A stretch of DNA of 64,000 bases from Deltaproteobacteria bacterium (GTDB lineage: Bacteria > Desulfobacterota > Desulfarculia > Adiutricales > Adiutricaceae). The notes under the pieces are model-generated. The model had not been told where the DNA came from and searched no databases. It saw only the letters and a program-made list of their open reading frames with translations. Of this stretch, positions 41,850 through 50,421 are shown in pieces (within the stretch, counting starts at the first letter, position 1; each line of letters opens with the position of its first letter). The translations under genes were made by a program, and so were the position numbers. The stretch spans positions 1 through 64,000 of the forward strand of contig JAISEK010000089.1 in assembly GCA_031264145.1 (NCBI GenBank), written 5' to 3'.

Positions 41850-43028
41850 ATGTCTTTTTTCCATAAAAAGCTGGCCAGAGGCTACCAGGAATCGCAAAAA
41901 GACCATGAGGCAATCCTGGCCCGTGAGCTTGGCCCCGCATTCTCGGCCTACCGCAGACGGTTCCAGGCCGCCGAGGCCGGGAGCCGTCCCCCCCACCCCC
42001 TCCATCTTGATCTGGACGTGGCCACGGTCTGCCAGCTGGGCTGCCCCATGTGCCCGGCCAGCCTTGGCGCGGGGGACAACCCCTTTCCCGGCTTCGGGCT
42101 GTTCATGGACGAGGAGATGTTCCTGGAGGCCATCCGGGAAGCCAAGGAGCTGTCGGTGCCCTCAATCAGGTTCGGGCTTTCAGGGGAGCCCCTTCTGGTG
42201 CCTGACCTGGACCTGTGGGTGGCCGAGGCCGGTGGTGCCGGGTTCCTGGATCTGGCCGTGGTGACCAACGGACAGCTCCTTGACCGCCAGACCAGCGAAA
42301 AGCTGGCCAGGGCCGGCCTGACGAGGCTGATGGTCTCCGTCGATGCGGCCTGCGGTGACACGTACGGCCGCCTGCGCCCAGGGGGCGACTTCGAGCGCCT
42401 GGTGGCCAACATTGAGGATTTCCTGGAGGTCAGGGCCGAGCTGGGCGGCCCGCTCCCGATCCTGAGGCTCAGCTTCGTCCAGATGAGGGGCAACCAGGCC
42501 GAAAGGGATCAGTTCAGGGAAAAATTTTCCCCATTGGCCGACTATCTGGCCTTCCAGGACTACCTGGACCTCACCGGACGGGACGAATCGTCCTCCATGG
42601 TCGGTCCAAAAGGGAAGATGTCGGGCAAAAGCGTCTTCCGCTGCCCCGACCCCCTGACAAGGCTGGCCGTCCACGCCGACGGCGGGCTCTTTCCCTGCTG
42701 CTCTGACTTTGGGCGCCTGGCTCCCGTCGGCGACCTTTGGCGGGACGGCCTGGAAAAGGCCTGGAACTCCGGAGCGGCCCTGTTCCTGGCCAGCCGCGAA
42801 GGACGCGGGAGCCCCTCCTGTCAGAGGTGCCTAAGGGCCAGCGGCCTGATCGGGTCGCCAGGGAAAATCCCTGACGAGCCGAGGAACGGGCCGAAGGGCA
42901 CCTTCCCCGCAGCCGCGGGCAACCCGCCGCCGCTGCCCCTCGCGGCCATCATGGCCGCGCCAGGGGACAATGCTGACTTCCCTGGCCAGTCGGCCTGGAG
43001 GCCGGCAAACGAGTTTTCTGGACATTGA
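41850..43028 (+). CDS. Radical SAM protein with SPASM-like C-terminus
   Basis: A 392-residue protein. The radical SAM cluster motif is CQLGCPMC (Cys61, Cys65, Cys68; CX3CX2C) on a strand preceded by LDLDVATV, followed by a GEPLL motif (FGLSGEPLL) and a TNGQLL strand. A second cysteine set (FRCPDP, LFPCCSDFG, CQRCLRAS) resembles the SPASM auxiliary cluster domain. The last 50 residues are low-complexity and proline/alanine-rich. It leads the seven-gene glycosyltransferase run and may modify a sugar or the acceptor protein; no closer assignment is possible. AAGGA precedes the ATG. Confidence 0.85.
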   Translation: MSFFHKKLARGYQESQKDHEAILARELGPAFSAYRRRFQAAEAGSRPPHPLHLDLDVATVCQLGCPMCPASLGAGDNPFPGFGLFMDEEMFLEAIREAKELSVPSIRFGLSGEPLLVPDLDLWVAEAGGAGFLDLAVVTNGQLLDRQTSEKLARAGLTRLMVSVDAACGDTYGRLRPGGDFERLVANIEDFLEVRAELGGPLPILRLSFVQMRGNQAERDQFREKFSPLADYLAFQDYLDLTGRDESSSMVGPKGKMSGKSVFRCPDPLTRLAVHADGGLFPCCSDFGRLAPVGDLWRDGLEKAWNSGAALFLASREGRGSPSCQRCLRASGLIGSPGKIPDEPRNGPKGTFPAAAGNPPPLPLAAIMAAPGDNADFPGQSAWRPANEFSGH

Positions 43029-43046
43029 CCGAAACGGAGACTGGAC

Positions 43047-44588
43047 ATGCTTATTCTATGCCTGGGCAGTGAGTACTTCCACCAAGCCTTTCAAAAGATG
43101 GGCCATTCCGTCCTGGTGCCGCCCCACCAGGAGGGCCTGAGGGTCGACTCGATCTTCAACAGCCTCCAGGACAGGCCCGACATGATCGTCTTCACCGACC
43201 ACCTTGGGCAGCACGCCTTCCCGGAAGGTCTGTCGGACATCTACGGCATCCCGAAGGTCTACTACGCCGTGGACACCCCGATCAATTTCTGGTGGCAGCG
43301 CCACTTCGCCCATCTCTTCGACTACACCTTCGTCGACCAGAAGCCATTCGTCGAAAGCCTGGCCGGGGAGGGCCTGGCCGCCAGCTGGCTGCCGGTGGGG
43401 GTGGACGTCAAGGGCTATCTGCCCGCCGAGAAGGAAAGCGTCTCGCAGACCTACGACTTCGGCTTCGTGGGTGCCCTGGACCCGGCCCGCCGGCCCAAGC
43501 GCAGCCGCCTGGTCGAGACCCTGTCCAACCGCTACTCCCTCAAGACGGCCGGCGACCGCCAGGAGGGCTGGCTGACGCCCGTGGAGTCTGGCCAGATCTA
43601 CCGCCAGTCGCGCCTGGCCCTGAACGAGTGCCTCTTTCCAGGGGTCACCACGAGGATGCTTGAGGCCATGGCCTCTGGGGCGGTCCTCTTCACCGAGAGG
43701 GCCGGGGGCGACCTGGGCGAGCTCTTCAAGCCCGGCGAGGACTTTGCCTGGTTCGAGCCGGACGAGGTCCTGGGGGCCGCCGAATACTGGCTTGGCGACG
43801 ACAAGAGGCGCCGCCGGGCGGCCAAGAGATCCCTGGAGAAGGTCACGGCCTGCCACGACATCCAGAACAGGGCCGAGACCCTCCTGAACACCGTCAGGAG
43901 CGTGCACTACGGCCGGGCCCTGGTCGACAGGGAGGCCTGGGACCACGAGGGCCAGGCCATGTTCCTCACGGCCCTGCGCTGGCCGCAGGAGGCTGGGCAG
44001 GCCCGGGCCATGAGGGCCGAGAAGCTCTTCGACAAGGCCGACAAGGCCGGCACGATTAGCCCGGCCTCCCTTTTTATGTTCGGGCATATCCAGCGCATGC
44101 GCCAGAAGCTCGAGCCGGCCGTCGGCCTGCTCGAGAGGGCCTACGAGGAGGGCGAGCCCAGGGGGGCCCTAGGGATGGGGATCCTCAACCTGGGGCTGGG
44201 CAAGCTGGAGGAAGCTAGGGAGTGGCTGGTCCGCTTCACCGGGGACGAGGGACTTTCCCAGCCCCCGCTGAACACTCTGCCGTTCGATCACGTCAAGAGC
44301 ATCGCCAGGAGGCTCATGGGGCTGGGCCAGGACGTCTCCCCAGGCTTCAGCCGCCTGCGCCACGACCCGGCCGTCTGGAACGCCCTGGAGTTTTACCAGG
44401 CCGCCTATTCATCCCGTCCGGAGGACCTGGAGACGGCCAGGGAACTGGCCGGGCTCCTTTTGGCGCGCGGGGCCTCCGCCGAGGCCCTGGACGTGGCCCA
44501 GAAGTCCCTGGAGATCCATCCCGACGACCAGGAACTGGGCGGCATCTTCGCCCAGGCCGGGCGGGCATCCTATCTGACACTCAACTGA
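43047..44588 (+). CDS. CgeB-like glycosyltransferase with TPR tail
   Basis: A 513-residue protein. The N-terminal 300 residues look like a CgeB/Glyco_trans_1_2 transferase: PDMIVFTDHLG, PKVYYAVDTPINFWW, FDYTFVDQKPFV, and a nucleotide-sugar end LNECLFPGVTTRMLEAMASGA followed by LFKPGEDFAWFE. Residues about 320-510 are helical repeats with TPR-like ALxxGxxEEA patterns. It begins 18 bases after the radical SAM stop, so both are one transcript. TPR tails on such enzymes usually bind acceptor proteins or partner enzymes. Donor sugar unknown. Confidence 0.82.
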   Translation: MLILCLGSEYFHQAFQKMGHSVLVPPHQEGLRVDSIFNSLQDRPDMIVFTDHLGQHAFPEGLSDIYGIPKVYYAVDTPINFWWQRHFAHLFDYTFVDQKPFVESLAGEGLAASWLPVGVDVKGYLPAEKESVSQTYDFGFVGALDPARRPKRSRLVETLSNRYSLKTAGDRQEGWLTPVESGQIYRQSRLALNECLFPGVTTRMLEAMASGAVLFTERAGGDLGELFKPGEDFAWFEPDEVLGAAEYWLGDDKRRRRAAKRSLEKVTACHDIQNRAETLLNTVRSVHYGRALVDREAWDHEGQAMFLTALRWPQEAGQARAMRAEKLFDKADKAGTISPASLFMFGHIQRMRQKLEPAVGLLERAYEEGEPRGALGMGILNLGLGKLEEAREWLVRFTGDEGLSQPPLNTLPFDHVKSIARRLMGLGQDVSPGFSRLRHDPAVWNALEFYQAAYSSRPEDLETARELAGLLLARGASAEALDVAQKSLEIHPDDQELGGIFAQAGRASYLTLN

Positions 44589-44667
44589 TCTCGCGGGCTT
44601 CCCTCGGGGGGCCCCCTCAACGCTCCTGGTTTTGGGCATGGGACCGGAACCGGCATAGGGAGAAGTC

Positions 44668-46302
44668 ATGGGCGAGGATCTCGTAACCGCCTTGAACACG
44701 AGGCTTTTGATGGACCGGGCGGCGGCCGCCGCCCCAAAAGTTCTGCCTGGCCCGTCCGGTCCGGGCCTGATGTACCGGGGAACGACCATCCACAATCCAG
44801 ACAATCCCCTGGCCGAGGCCAAGAACTGGGTCGGCATGGCCCTGTCGCAAAGACGCCGCCAAAACAGGCCCCCCGGCCTGGCCCTTGTCTTCGGCCTGGG
44901 CCTGGGCTGGCACCTCAGGATCATCATGGAGCTGTTCCCTGGGATTGAGGTCCACGTCATGGAGCCGGACAGGAGCCTCGTGGACATGTACGAAAAATAC
45001 AACGTCCTGGGGCCAGGCCAGGTGCCCAAGATCCACCAGAGCCAGGCCGACTTCGACGAGATGATGACCAGGGAGTTGGTCCATGGCGAGGGCGGGATGC
45101 CCATAGTCCTGCCAGTACCAGGCTACCGCCGCCTCTGGCCCCAGGAATCGGCCGCCTTCGCCAGGCAGGTGGCCCAGGAGATCTCCCGCCGCGAGGTCAT
45201 CGAGCGGACCAAGGAGCTGACCGACTCAGCCTTCATCGAGAACCTGGCCAAGAATACCGGCCTTACCGCCAAGCTGCCGGACCTGATGCTCCTGAAGGGA
45301 CGCTTTCCCAAAAGGCCGGCCTTCGTCGTCGGGGCCGGGCCCAGCCTGGCCAAGAACGGGCACCTCCTGGCCGGGGCCATCGGGCGCTCCGTCATCATCT
45401 GCGCCTCGGCCGCCCTCAAACCCCTGCTGGCCGTGGGGGTGAGGCCCGACGTTGTTCTGGCCCTTGAGTCCTCCGATACCAGCTCCTACCTGAGGCTGAG
45501 CCAGGCCGAGCGCGAAATACTGGGGCCGGACGCCATCCTGGCTGCGGCCTCGGGCAGCCATCCGGCCCACTTCCAGGCCGATGGCTTCCGCAAGGCCATT
45601 TTCCATCTGAACGGCGGCGAGGCCCAGCTCCTTGGCCGAGGCCTGTTCCTGCCCCAGGGAGGCAACGCCGGCACCGCCGCCTTCGCCCTGGCCTACGTCT
45701 GGGGTCTGGCCCCCCTGGTCCTGGTGGGCCAGGACCAGGCCTACGACGGGGCCTTCCTGCATGCCCCGGGCACGGCCGACAGCGTGACCGAGCCTGACCG
45801 CGGGACCACCATCACCGTCCCGGCCGTGGGCGGAGGCACGGTGGAGACCAACACCTCCCTCCTGGCCTCCCTGGGCTGGTACGTGGAGGCGGCGGCCACC
45901 ATCAGACGCGACCCCAGAGGAGGTCCGAGGCTAATCAACTCCACGGCCAGCGGGGCGGCCGTGGAGGGCTTTGAGGAGATGGGCCTTGGGGAGGTCTTGT
46001 CGAGAATCGACCAGTCCCCGCCCAAGATCGACATTCCCTCCATAATCGACGCCATCCCCAGGCCCTCGGCCAGCGAGATCAAAAGGGATCTCCGGCAGAT
46101 GTCCAGCCTGGTGAGTTCCCTTAAAAGGCTGCTCCAAATCGATGGCCAGAGATGCCTGCGCGAGATGATGGCCACATCCCAGGCCAGCGCCTTCATGGGC
46201 CAGATTCTGGCCCCCGCCCTGGCCTCCGGCAGCAAGGGCGGGATCCTCAAGAACCTCATCTGGGCCGACGGGCTCATCCTCAAGATGTTGGCCTCGCTTT
46301 AG
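44668..46302 (+). CDS. Maf/MptE-like DUF115 motility accessory protein
   Basis: A 544-residue protein of the 6-hydroxymethylpterin pyrophosphokinase MptE-like (DUF115) group that includes the Maf flagellin glycosyltransferases. The core begins near residue 212 with FVVGAGPSLAKN and continues with IICASAALKPLLAVGVRPD, a serine-rich DTSSY segment and QGGNAGTAAFALAYVWGLAPLVLVGQDQAY. The N-terminal part (VFGLGLGWHLRIIMEL) is the Maf N-domain. Maf proteins transfer nonulosonic acids such as pseudaminic or legionaminic acid to flagellin. Flagellin is not in this window, so the acceptor is inferred. It sits centrally in the cluster. Confidence 0.85.
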   Translation: MGEDLVTALNTRLLMDRAAAAAPKVLPGPSGPGLMYRGTTIHNPDNPLAEAKNWVGMALSQRRRQNRPPGLALVFGLGLGWHLRIIMELFPGIEVHVMEPDRSLVDMYEKYNVLGPGQVPKIHQSQADFDEMMTRELVHGEGGMPIVLPVPGYRRLWPQESAAFARQVAQEISRREVIERTKELTDSAFIENLAKNTGLTAKLPDLMLLKGRFPKRPAFVVGAGPSLAKNGHLLAGAIGRSVIICASAALKPLLAVGVRPDVVLALESSDTSSYLRLSQAEREILGPDAILAAASGSHPAHFQADGFRKAIFHLNGGEAQLLGRGLFLPQGGNAGTAAFALAYVWGLAPLVLVGQDQAYDGAFLHAPGTADSVTEPDRGTTITVPAVGGGTVETNTSLLASLGWYVEAAATIRRDPRGGPRLINSTASGAAVEGFEEMGLGEVLSRIDQSPPKIDIPSIIDAIPRPSASEIKRDLRQMSSLVSSLKRLLQIDGQRCLREMMATSQASAFMGQILAPALASGSKGGILKNLIWADGLILKMLASL

Positions 46303-46315
46303 GAAGGGGCTGGAT

Positions 46316-47557
46316 ATGTGCGACGAATTCTACCCCTGCGGCGGCCGCCAGGCCACCGGCTCTCCCGTCCTCTCCGGTAGGGGCGTCCCGACTCTGGGAC
46401 TGGCCATGATCATGAAAAACGAGGCCAACAATCTGCCGTTCAGCCTGGGCCCGATCGCCGGCCTGGTCGACGAGATGCTGGTAGTGGACACCGGATCGAC
46501 CGACCAAGGCCCGGAAATAGCCGCTGGCTACGGGGCCAGGGTGATCCACATGGCCTGGCCCAACGACTTCTCCAAGGCCCGCAATTACGGCCTCGACCAG
46601 ATGAAAAGCGACTTCATCCTCTGGCTGGACGCCGACAACAGCATCGCCATGGGTGATCTCTCTCTAATCAGGGACCGTCTGGGCTCAGGTGGGCTCGTCT
46701 TCACCGCTACCGAGGTGGTCGTGCCCCAGGGCGACAGGCTCTGGCAGAAGAGGGTCTTCGCCAACTCGCCCGCGGCCCGCTTCCAGGGTCGGGTCCACGA
46801 GCAGCTGGTCCACCCGCCTGACTGGCCGGTGGTCCACACCCAGGCCGAGATCCGCCACTGGGGCTACGCCGACGGGACCCAGGCCAGGTCCAAGGGCCAG
46901 AGGAACCTCCAGCTCCTGGTCTCGGCACCCGAGACGGCCGCCGGCGACTTCTACCACCTTTACCAGACTGGCAGGACCCTCTTCAATCTCCGCTATTTCA
47001 GGGAGGCCCGGGAATACCTCGAACGGGCCATCGGGGCCGGCCAGGAGCCAGGCCCCGGCCAGGATGCCAACCCCTCCCTCTGGAGCCACGCCGCGATCCT
47101 CCTGGGCCAAGTCCTCTCGAGGCTGGGCAAGCCCGGCGAGGCCGAGGAGGCCCTGTCCTTCCTGGTCAGGCAAAGGCCGGGCTATGGGCCGGCCAGGGCC
47201 CATCTGGGCCGCCTTTTGTACGAGGACGGGAGATACGCCGAATGCGTTCCCCAGCTCATGAGGGCCCTGGCACTGGGTTGCGGCGATCCCGGCTGGGGAG
47301 CCGACCCGGCCAGACACGGCTTCGTGGCCGCCAGCCAGCTGGCCAGGGCCCTGGAACGCACCGGCGACCCAAATGGGGCCAGGAAGGCCTGGGAGGAGGC
47401 TGTCCGCCTGAACCCGGCCAATCCCGAGCCCTACGTGGCCCTGGCCGAGTCCCACATGGCCGCCGGCGACTCCCCGAGGGCCAGGCTTCTTTTGGACGAG
47501 GCCATCCGCCTGGCCCCGGCCCACCGCCGGGCCAAGACGCTGGAGGCCTCGCTGTGA
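46316..47557 (+). CDS. Family 2 glycosyltransferase with TPR repeats
   Basis: A 413-residue protein. The GT2 domain (about 25-200) starts with LGLAMIMKNEANNLP, has MLVVDTGSTDQG and the metal-binding LDADN in place of DxD. The second half consists of TPR-like repeats (EYLERAIGAGQ, AEEALSFLVRQRPGYGPARAHLG, ALERTGDPNGARKAWEEAVRLNP). AGGAAGGGG precedes the ATG. Its stop overlaps the next gene start as GTGA. It probably adds one sugar in the same glycan pathway. Confidence 0.88.
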   Translation: MCDEFYPCGGRQATGSPVLSGRGVPTLGLAMIMKNEANNLPFSLGPIAGLVDEMLVVDTGSTDQGPEIAAGYGARVIHMAWPNDFSKARNYGLDQMKSDFILWLDADNSIAMGDLSLIRDRLGSGGLVFTATEVVVPQGDRLWQKRVFANSPAARFQGRVHEQLVHPPDWPVVHTQAEIRHWGYADGTQARSKGQRNLQLLVSAPETAAGDFYHLYQTGRTLFNLRYFREAREYLERAIGAGQEPGPGQDANPSLWSHAAILLGQVLSRLGKPGEAEEALSFLVRQRPGYGPARAHLGRLLYEDGRYAECVPQLMRALALGCGDPGWGADPARHGFVAASQLARALERTGDPNGARKAWEEAVRLNPANPEPYVALAESHMAAGDSPRARLLLDEAIRLAPAHRRAKTLEASL

Positions 47558-48690
47558 GACGGGTAGTCGGCTTCTTCACCGACGGAGTGCCCTTTGAGGG
47601 CGACGCCCTCAGGCATGGGGCCATCGGCGGGGCCGAGACTGCCTTCATCCAGATGGCCAGGGCCGTGGCCCGGCTGGGACACGAGGTCCTGGCCATAAAC
47701 AACTGCCGAGAGCCGGCGGTCCACGACCTGGTTGGCTACCACCCCTTCCGTAAGTCGCTGAAGCTTCTGGCCCACAAGTCCTTCGACATAATGGTGGTCA
47801 GCCGCTTCTTCGGCTTTTTCAGCCTCCCCATCAAGAGCCGCCTCAAGATCCTGTGGAACCACGACACCCTGGACAACCCACAGGCACTCAGGGCCATCCA
47901 TGACGAGATCGATCTCTGCCTGGTTCTGTCGGAGTTCCACAGGGACAACTATCTAACCCGGTTGCCCCAGCTCGACGAGCGGACGGTGGTGACCAGGAAC
48001 GGCCTCGACTTCGATCTCCTGGACCGGGCCTCGGAGGGGACATCCAAGGTCCCGGGCAAGCTCATCTACTCCTCGAGGCCAGAAAGGGGCCTCAAGGTCC
48101 TGCTTGAGGACATCTGGCCGAGGCTCTCCCAGGCCAGGCCGGGATTGAGGCTTCATCTTTGCGGCTACCAAATAGACCAGTCCCTGGCTGACGGGAGCCT
48201 GTCCGGGCTTTACGACTACCTCTCGCTGCTGGTCTCAAGGGACCCGGGGATAGTGGACCTGGGCCCGCTCCCGAAGAACGACTACTACCGCCACCTGGCC
48301 GAGGCGGAGATGATGCTCTACCCCTCGACCTTCCCGGAGGTCAGCTGCCTGGCAGTCCTGGAGGCCCAGGCCCTGGGGACGGCGGTCCTGACGACCGACA
48401 ACTTCGCCCTCTCCGAGTCCGTGGTCATCCCCGACTTCAAGATCCCCGGCCGCCCCATATCCACCGTCTACAGGGAAATGTACGTCGACAGGGCCTTGAG
48501 GCTCCTAGACGATCGGGACCTCAGGGAGGGCCTGGCCAGCCAAGCCAAGGCCGTCATAAGGTCCCGCTACGGCTGGGACATGGTGGCCGGCGAGTGGCTG
48601 CGCATCTTCGAGCTGGCCCTGCGCTCCAAGGAAAGCCGGCCCTACTTCCTGGAGGTCGACTCTAAGCCCCAAGACAGGCTCCCCGTCTGA
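47554..48690 (+). CDS. Family 4 glycosyltransferase
   Basis: A 378-residue GT-B enzyme starting at GTG 47554, which overlaps the previous stop; GGAGG lies 7 bases upstream. N-terminal glycine-rich GAIGGAETAFIQMARAVARLGHEV is typical of GT4 acceptor domains. The donor-binding half has KLIYSSRPERGLKVLLE, LHLCGY, DLGPLPKNDYYRHLAEAEMMLYPSTFPEVSCLAVLEAQALGTAVL, the last matching the EX7E motif region. A much longer overlapping frame upstream is a GC artefact. It is translationally coupled to the GT2 gene. Confidence 0.88.
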   Translation: MRRVVGFFTDGVPFEGDALRHGAIGGAETAFIQMARAVARLGHEVLAINNCREPAVHDLVGYHPFRKSLKLLAHKSFDIMVVSRFFGFFSLPIKSRLKILWNHDTLDNPQALRAIHDEIDLCLVLSEFHRDNYLTRLPQLDERTVVTRNGLDFDLLDRASEGTSKVPGKLIYSSRPERGLKVLLEDIWPRLSQARPGLRLHLCGYQIDQSLADGSLSGLYDYLSLLVSRDPGIVDLGPLPKNDYYRHLAEAEMMLYPSTFPEVSCLAVLEAQALGTAVLTTDNFALSESVVIPDFKIPGRPISTVYREMYVDRALRLLDDRDLREGLASQAKAVIRSRYGWDMVAGEWLRIFELALRSKESRPYFLEVDSKPQDRLPV

Positions 48691-48720
48691 CCGGCGGCCA
48701 GGAGGCCAACGCGGCAAAGA

Positions 48721-50421
48721 ATGAAGTCCTGGTTCAATGAAAACATTGGCCTCCTAAGGGTGGCCCAGCCACTGGAGGCCGACGAGCTGGGCCGCTTTCC
48801 CCCACGGCCCATTCCCTCCGGCCAGGGCTTCGCCTTCGGGGTGGACGGCGGGACCGTCATCTTGGAGACCGGGCCCAGGGGCCACCCGTTCCTCAGGATA
48901 GCCTGGCCAGGCCTGGAGCGGCGGCTCTCCTCGGCCCTGGACCCGGAGGGCGAGGACCGGGCCCTAGTCGAGCGCTTTTTCGCCCACAACCCCGGGGCCT
49001 CCCAGGGCCTGACCGTCCTGGGCCTGGGCCTGGGCTTCCTTCTCGATCCCGTCCTGGAAAGACTCGCCCCAAAATCGCCCCTCATGGTCCTGGAGGCCCG
49101 ACCCGAGCTGGCCGCCGCCGCCCTCACGGCCAGTGACCTCTCCCGAGCCATCTCCCGTCCCGGCTTCCGGCTGGTCCTGGGCCCGGCCCTGGACCTGCCG
49201 GCAGGGGCCCCGTCCGCCGTCCTGGCTCGCCCGGCCAACCTACGCCTGGACCCGGCCCTTTACCCGAAGGCCAAGGAGCCCCGGCCCGCTTCCCGCCCCC
49301 CGAGGATCCTCTTCCTCGACACCGGCTACTTCCTGGGTCGAGAGATAACCAGGGCGGCCAGGGCCCAAGGGGCCGAGGTCTCCGTCTGGACAGGGCGGGC
49401 CGGGGAGGTGGCCGACGGGGCTGACTACCGCAGGCTGCTGGGCCAGATCAGGGACTTCAGGCCTGGGATGGTCCTGACGGTCAACCACCTTGGCTTCGAC
49501 GCCGACGGCCTCCTGGCCGAGACGCTTTCCCGCCTGGGTCTCCCTATGGCCTCCTGGTTCGTGGACAGCCCGGCCTTCATCCTGGGCCAGGCCCCAAAAC
49601 CAAAGGGGGACTTCTTCGTCTTCTGCTGGGACAAGGACTATCTGCCGGTCATGGCCGACCTGGGCTACCGCCGGGCCTTCTTCCTCCCGCTGGCCAGCGA
49701 CGACGGCCTGTTCCGTCCTGGCCCCGCCACTGGCCCCGCTAGGCCCCTGGCCTTCGTCGGGGACAGCCTCGCGGCGGCCACCCGCAAGTACCTGCGCCTC
49801 TCCGGCCTGGACGAGAGCAGCCTCCCGACGGTGGACGCCCTGGCCAGGGAATTTCTGGAAAACCATTCCCTGATCCCAGGCCCAGACCTGGCCGGCCTGG
49901 ACCTTGGCCTCGATCCGGCCCAGAGACTCAACCTCCAGGCCCTCATCACCTGGCGGGCCAGCCGCCTCTGGCGCCAAAGCGTCCTGTCGGCCCTGCCTGT
50001 GGGCCAGCTCTCCATATGCGGCGACGAAGGCTGGGCGGGCCTGGTGGGGGGGGCCAGTCTCTGCCCCGGCCCAGACTACTACGGAAACCTGCCCGCACAC
50101 TACCGATCGACTGGCATAAACCTGAACATCACCAGTGCCCAGATGAAGGGCGGCCTCAACCAGAGGGTCTTCGACGTCCCGGCCTGCCGGGCGTTCCTCC
50201 TGACCGACCGGAGGGCCCAAATCGACGATCTCTTCGCCCCCGGCGAGGTCGCCACCTACGGGTGCCCTGCCGAGGCGGCCGAGAAGGCCAGCTGGTATCT
50301 GAAAAGGCCAGGGGCCCGGGCTCGCATGGCCGAGAAGGCCCACCGGCGCGTCCTCGGCGAACATCTCTACGTCCACCGCCTCGACAGGCTTTCCAGGACG
50401 GTCATGGGGGACGCCCGGTGA
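48721..50421 (+). CDS. CgeB/DUF3880-type glycosyltransferase
   Basis: A 566-residue protein. The first 190 residues are Maf-like in style (VLGLGLGFLLDPVLERL) and not firmly assigned. From about residue 195 it reads like a DUF3880 plus Glyco_trans_1_2 transferase: RILFLDTGYFLGREI, PMVLTVNHLGFDADG, MASWFVDSPAFIL, and the end STGINLNITSAQMKGGLNQRVFDVPACRAFLLTDRRAQIDDLFAPGEVATY. It is the second CgeB-type enzyme of the run. Its stop overlaps the GTG of the GT9 gene. Substrate unknown. Confidence 0.82.
   Translation: MKSWFNENIGLLRVAQPLEADELGRFPPRPIPSGQGFAFGVDGGTVILETGPRGHPFLRIAWPGLERRLSSALDPEGEDRALVERFFAHNPGASQGLTVLGLGLGFLLDPVLERLAPKSPLMVLEARPELAAAALTASDLSRAISRPGFRLVLGPALDLPAGAPSAVLARPANLRLDPALYPKAKEPRPASRPPRILFLDTGYFLGREITRAARAQGAEVSVWTGRAGEVADGADYRRLLGQIRDFRPGMVLTVNHLGFDADGLLAETLSRLGLPMASWFVDSPAFILGQAPKPKGDFFVFCWDKDYLPVMADLGYRRAFFLPLASDDGLFRPGPATGPARPLAFVGDSLAAATRKYLRLSGLDESSLPTVDALAREFLENHSLIPGPDLAGLDLGLDPAQRLNLQALITWRASRLWRQSVLSALPVGQLSICGDEGWAGLVGGASLCPGPDYYGNLPAHYRSTGINLNITSAQMKGGLNQRVFDVPACRAFLLTDRRAQIDDLFAPGEVATYGCPAEAAEKASWYLKRPGARARMAEKAHRRVLGEHLYVHRLDRLSRTVMGDAR

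Noticed and set aside
47242-47553. N-terminal extension of the GT4 gene
   Set aside because: It overlaps the GT2-TPR gene in another frame and has no family similarity; the GTG at 47554 with GGAGG is better.
50016-50417. N-terminal extension of the GT9 gene
   Set aside because: It overlaps the CgeB-type gene and is Arg/Pro-rich noise; GT9 similarity begins exactly at GTG 50418.
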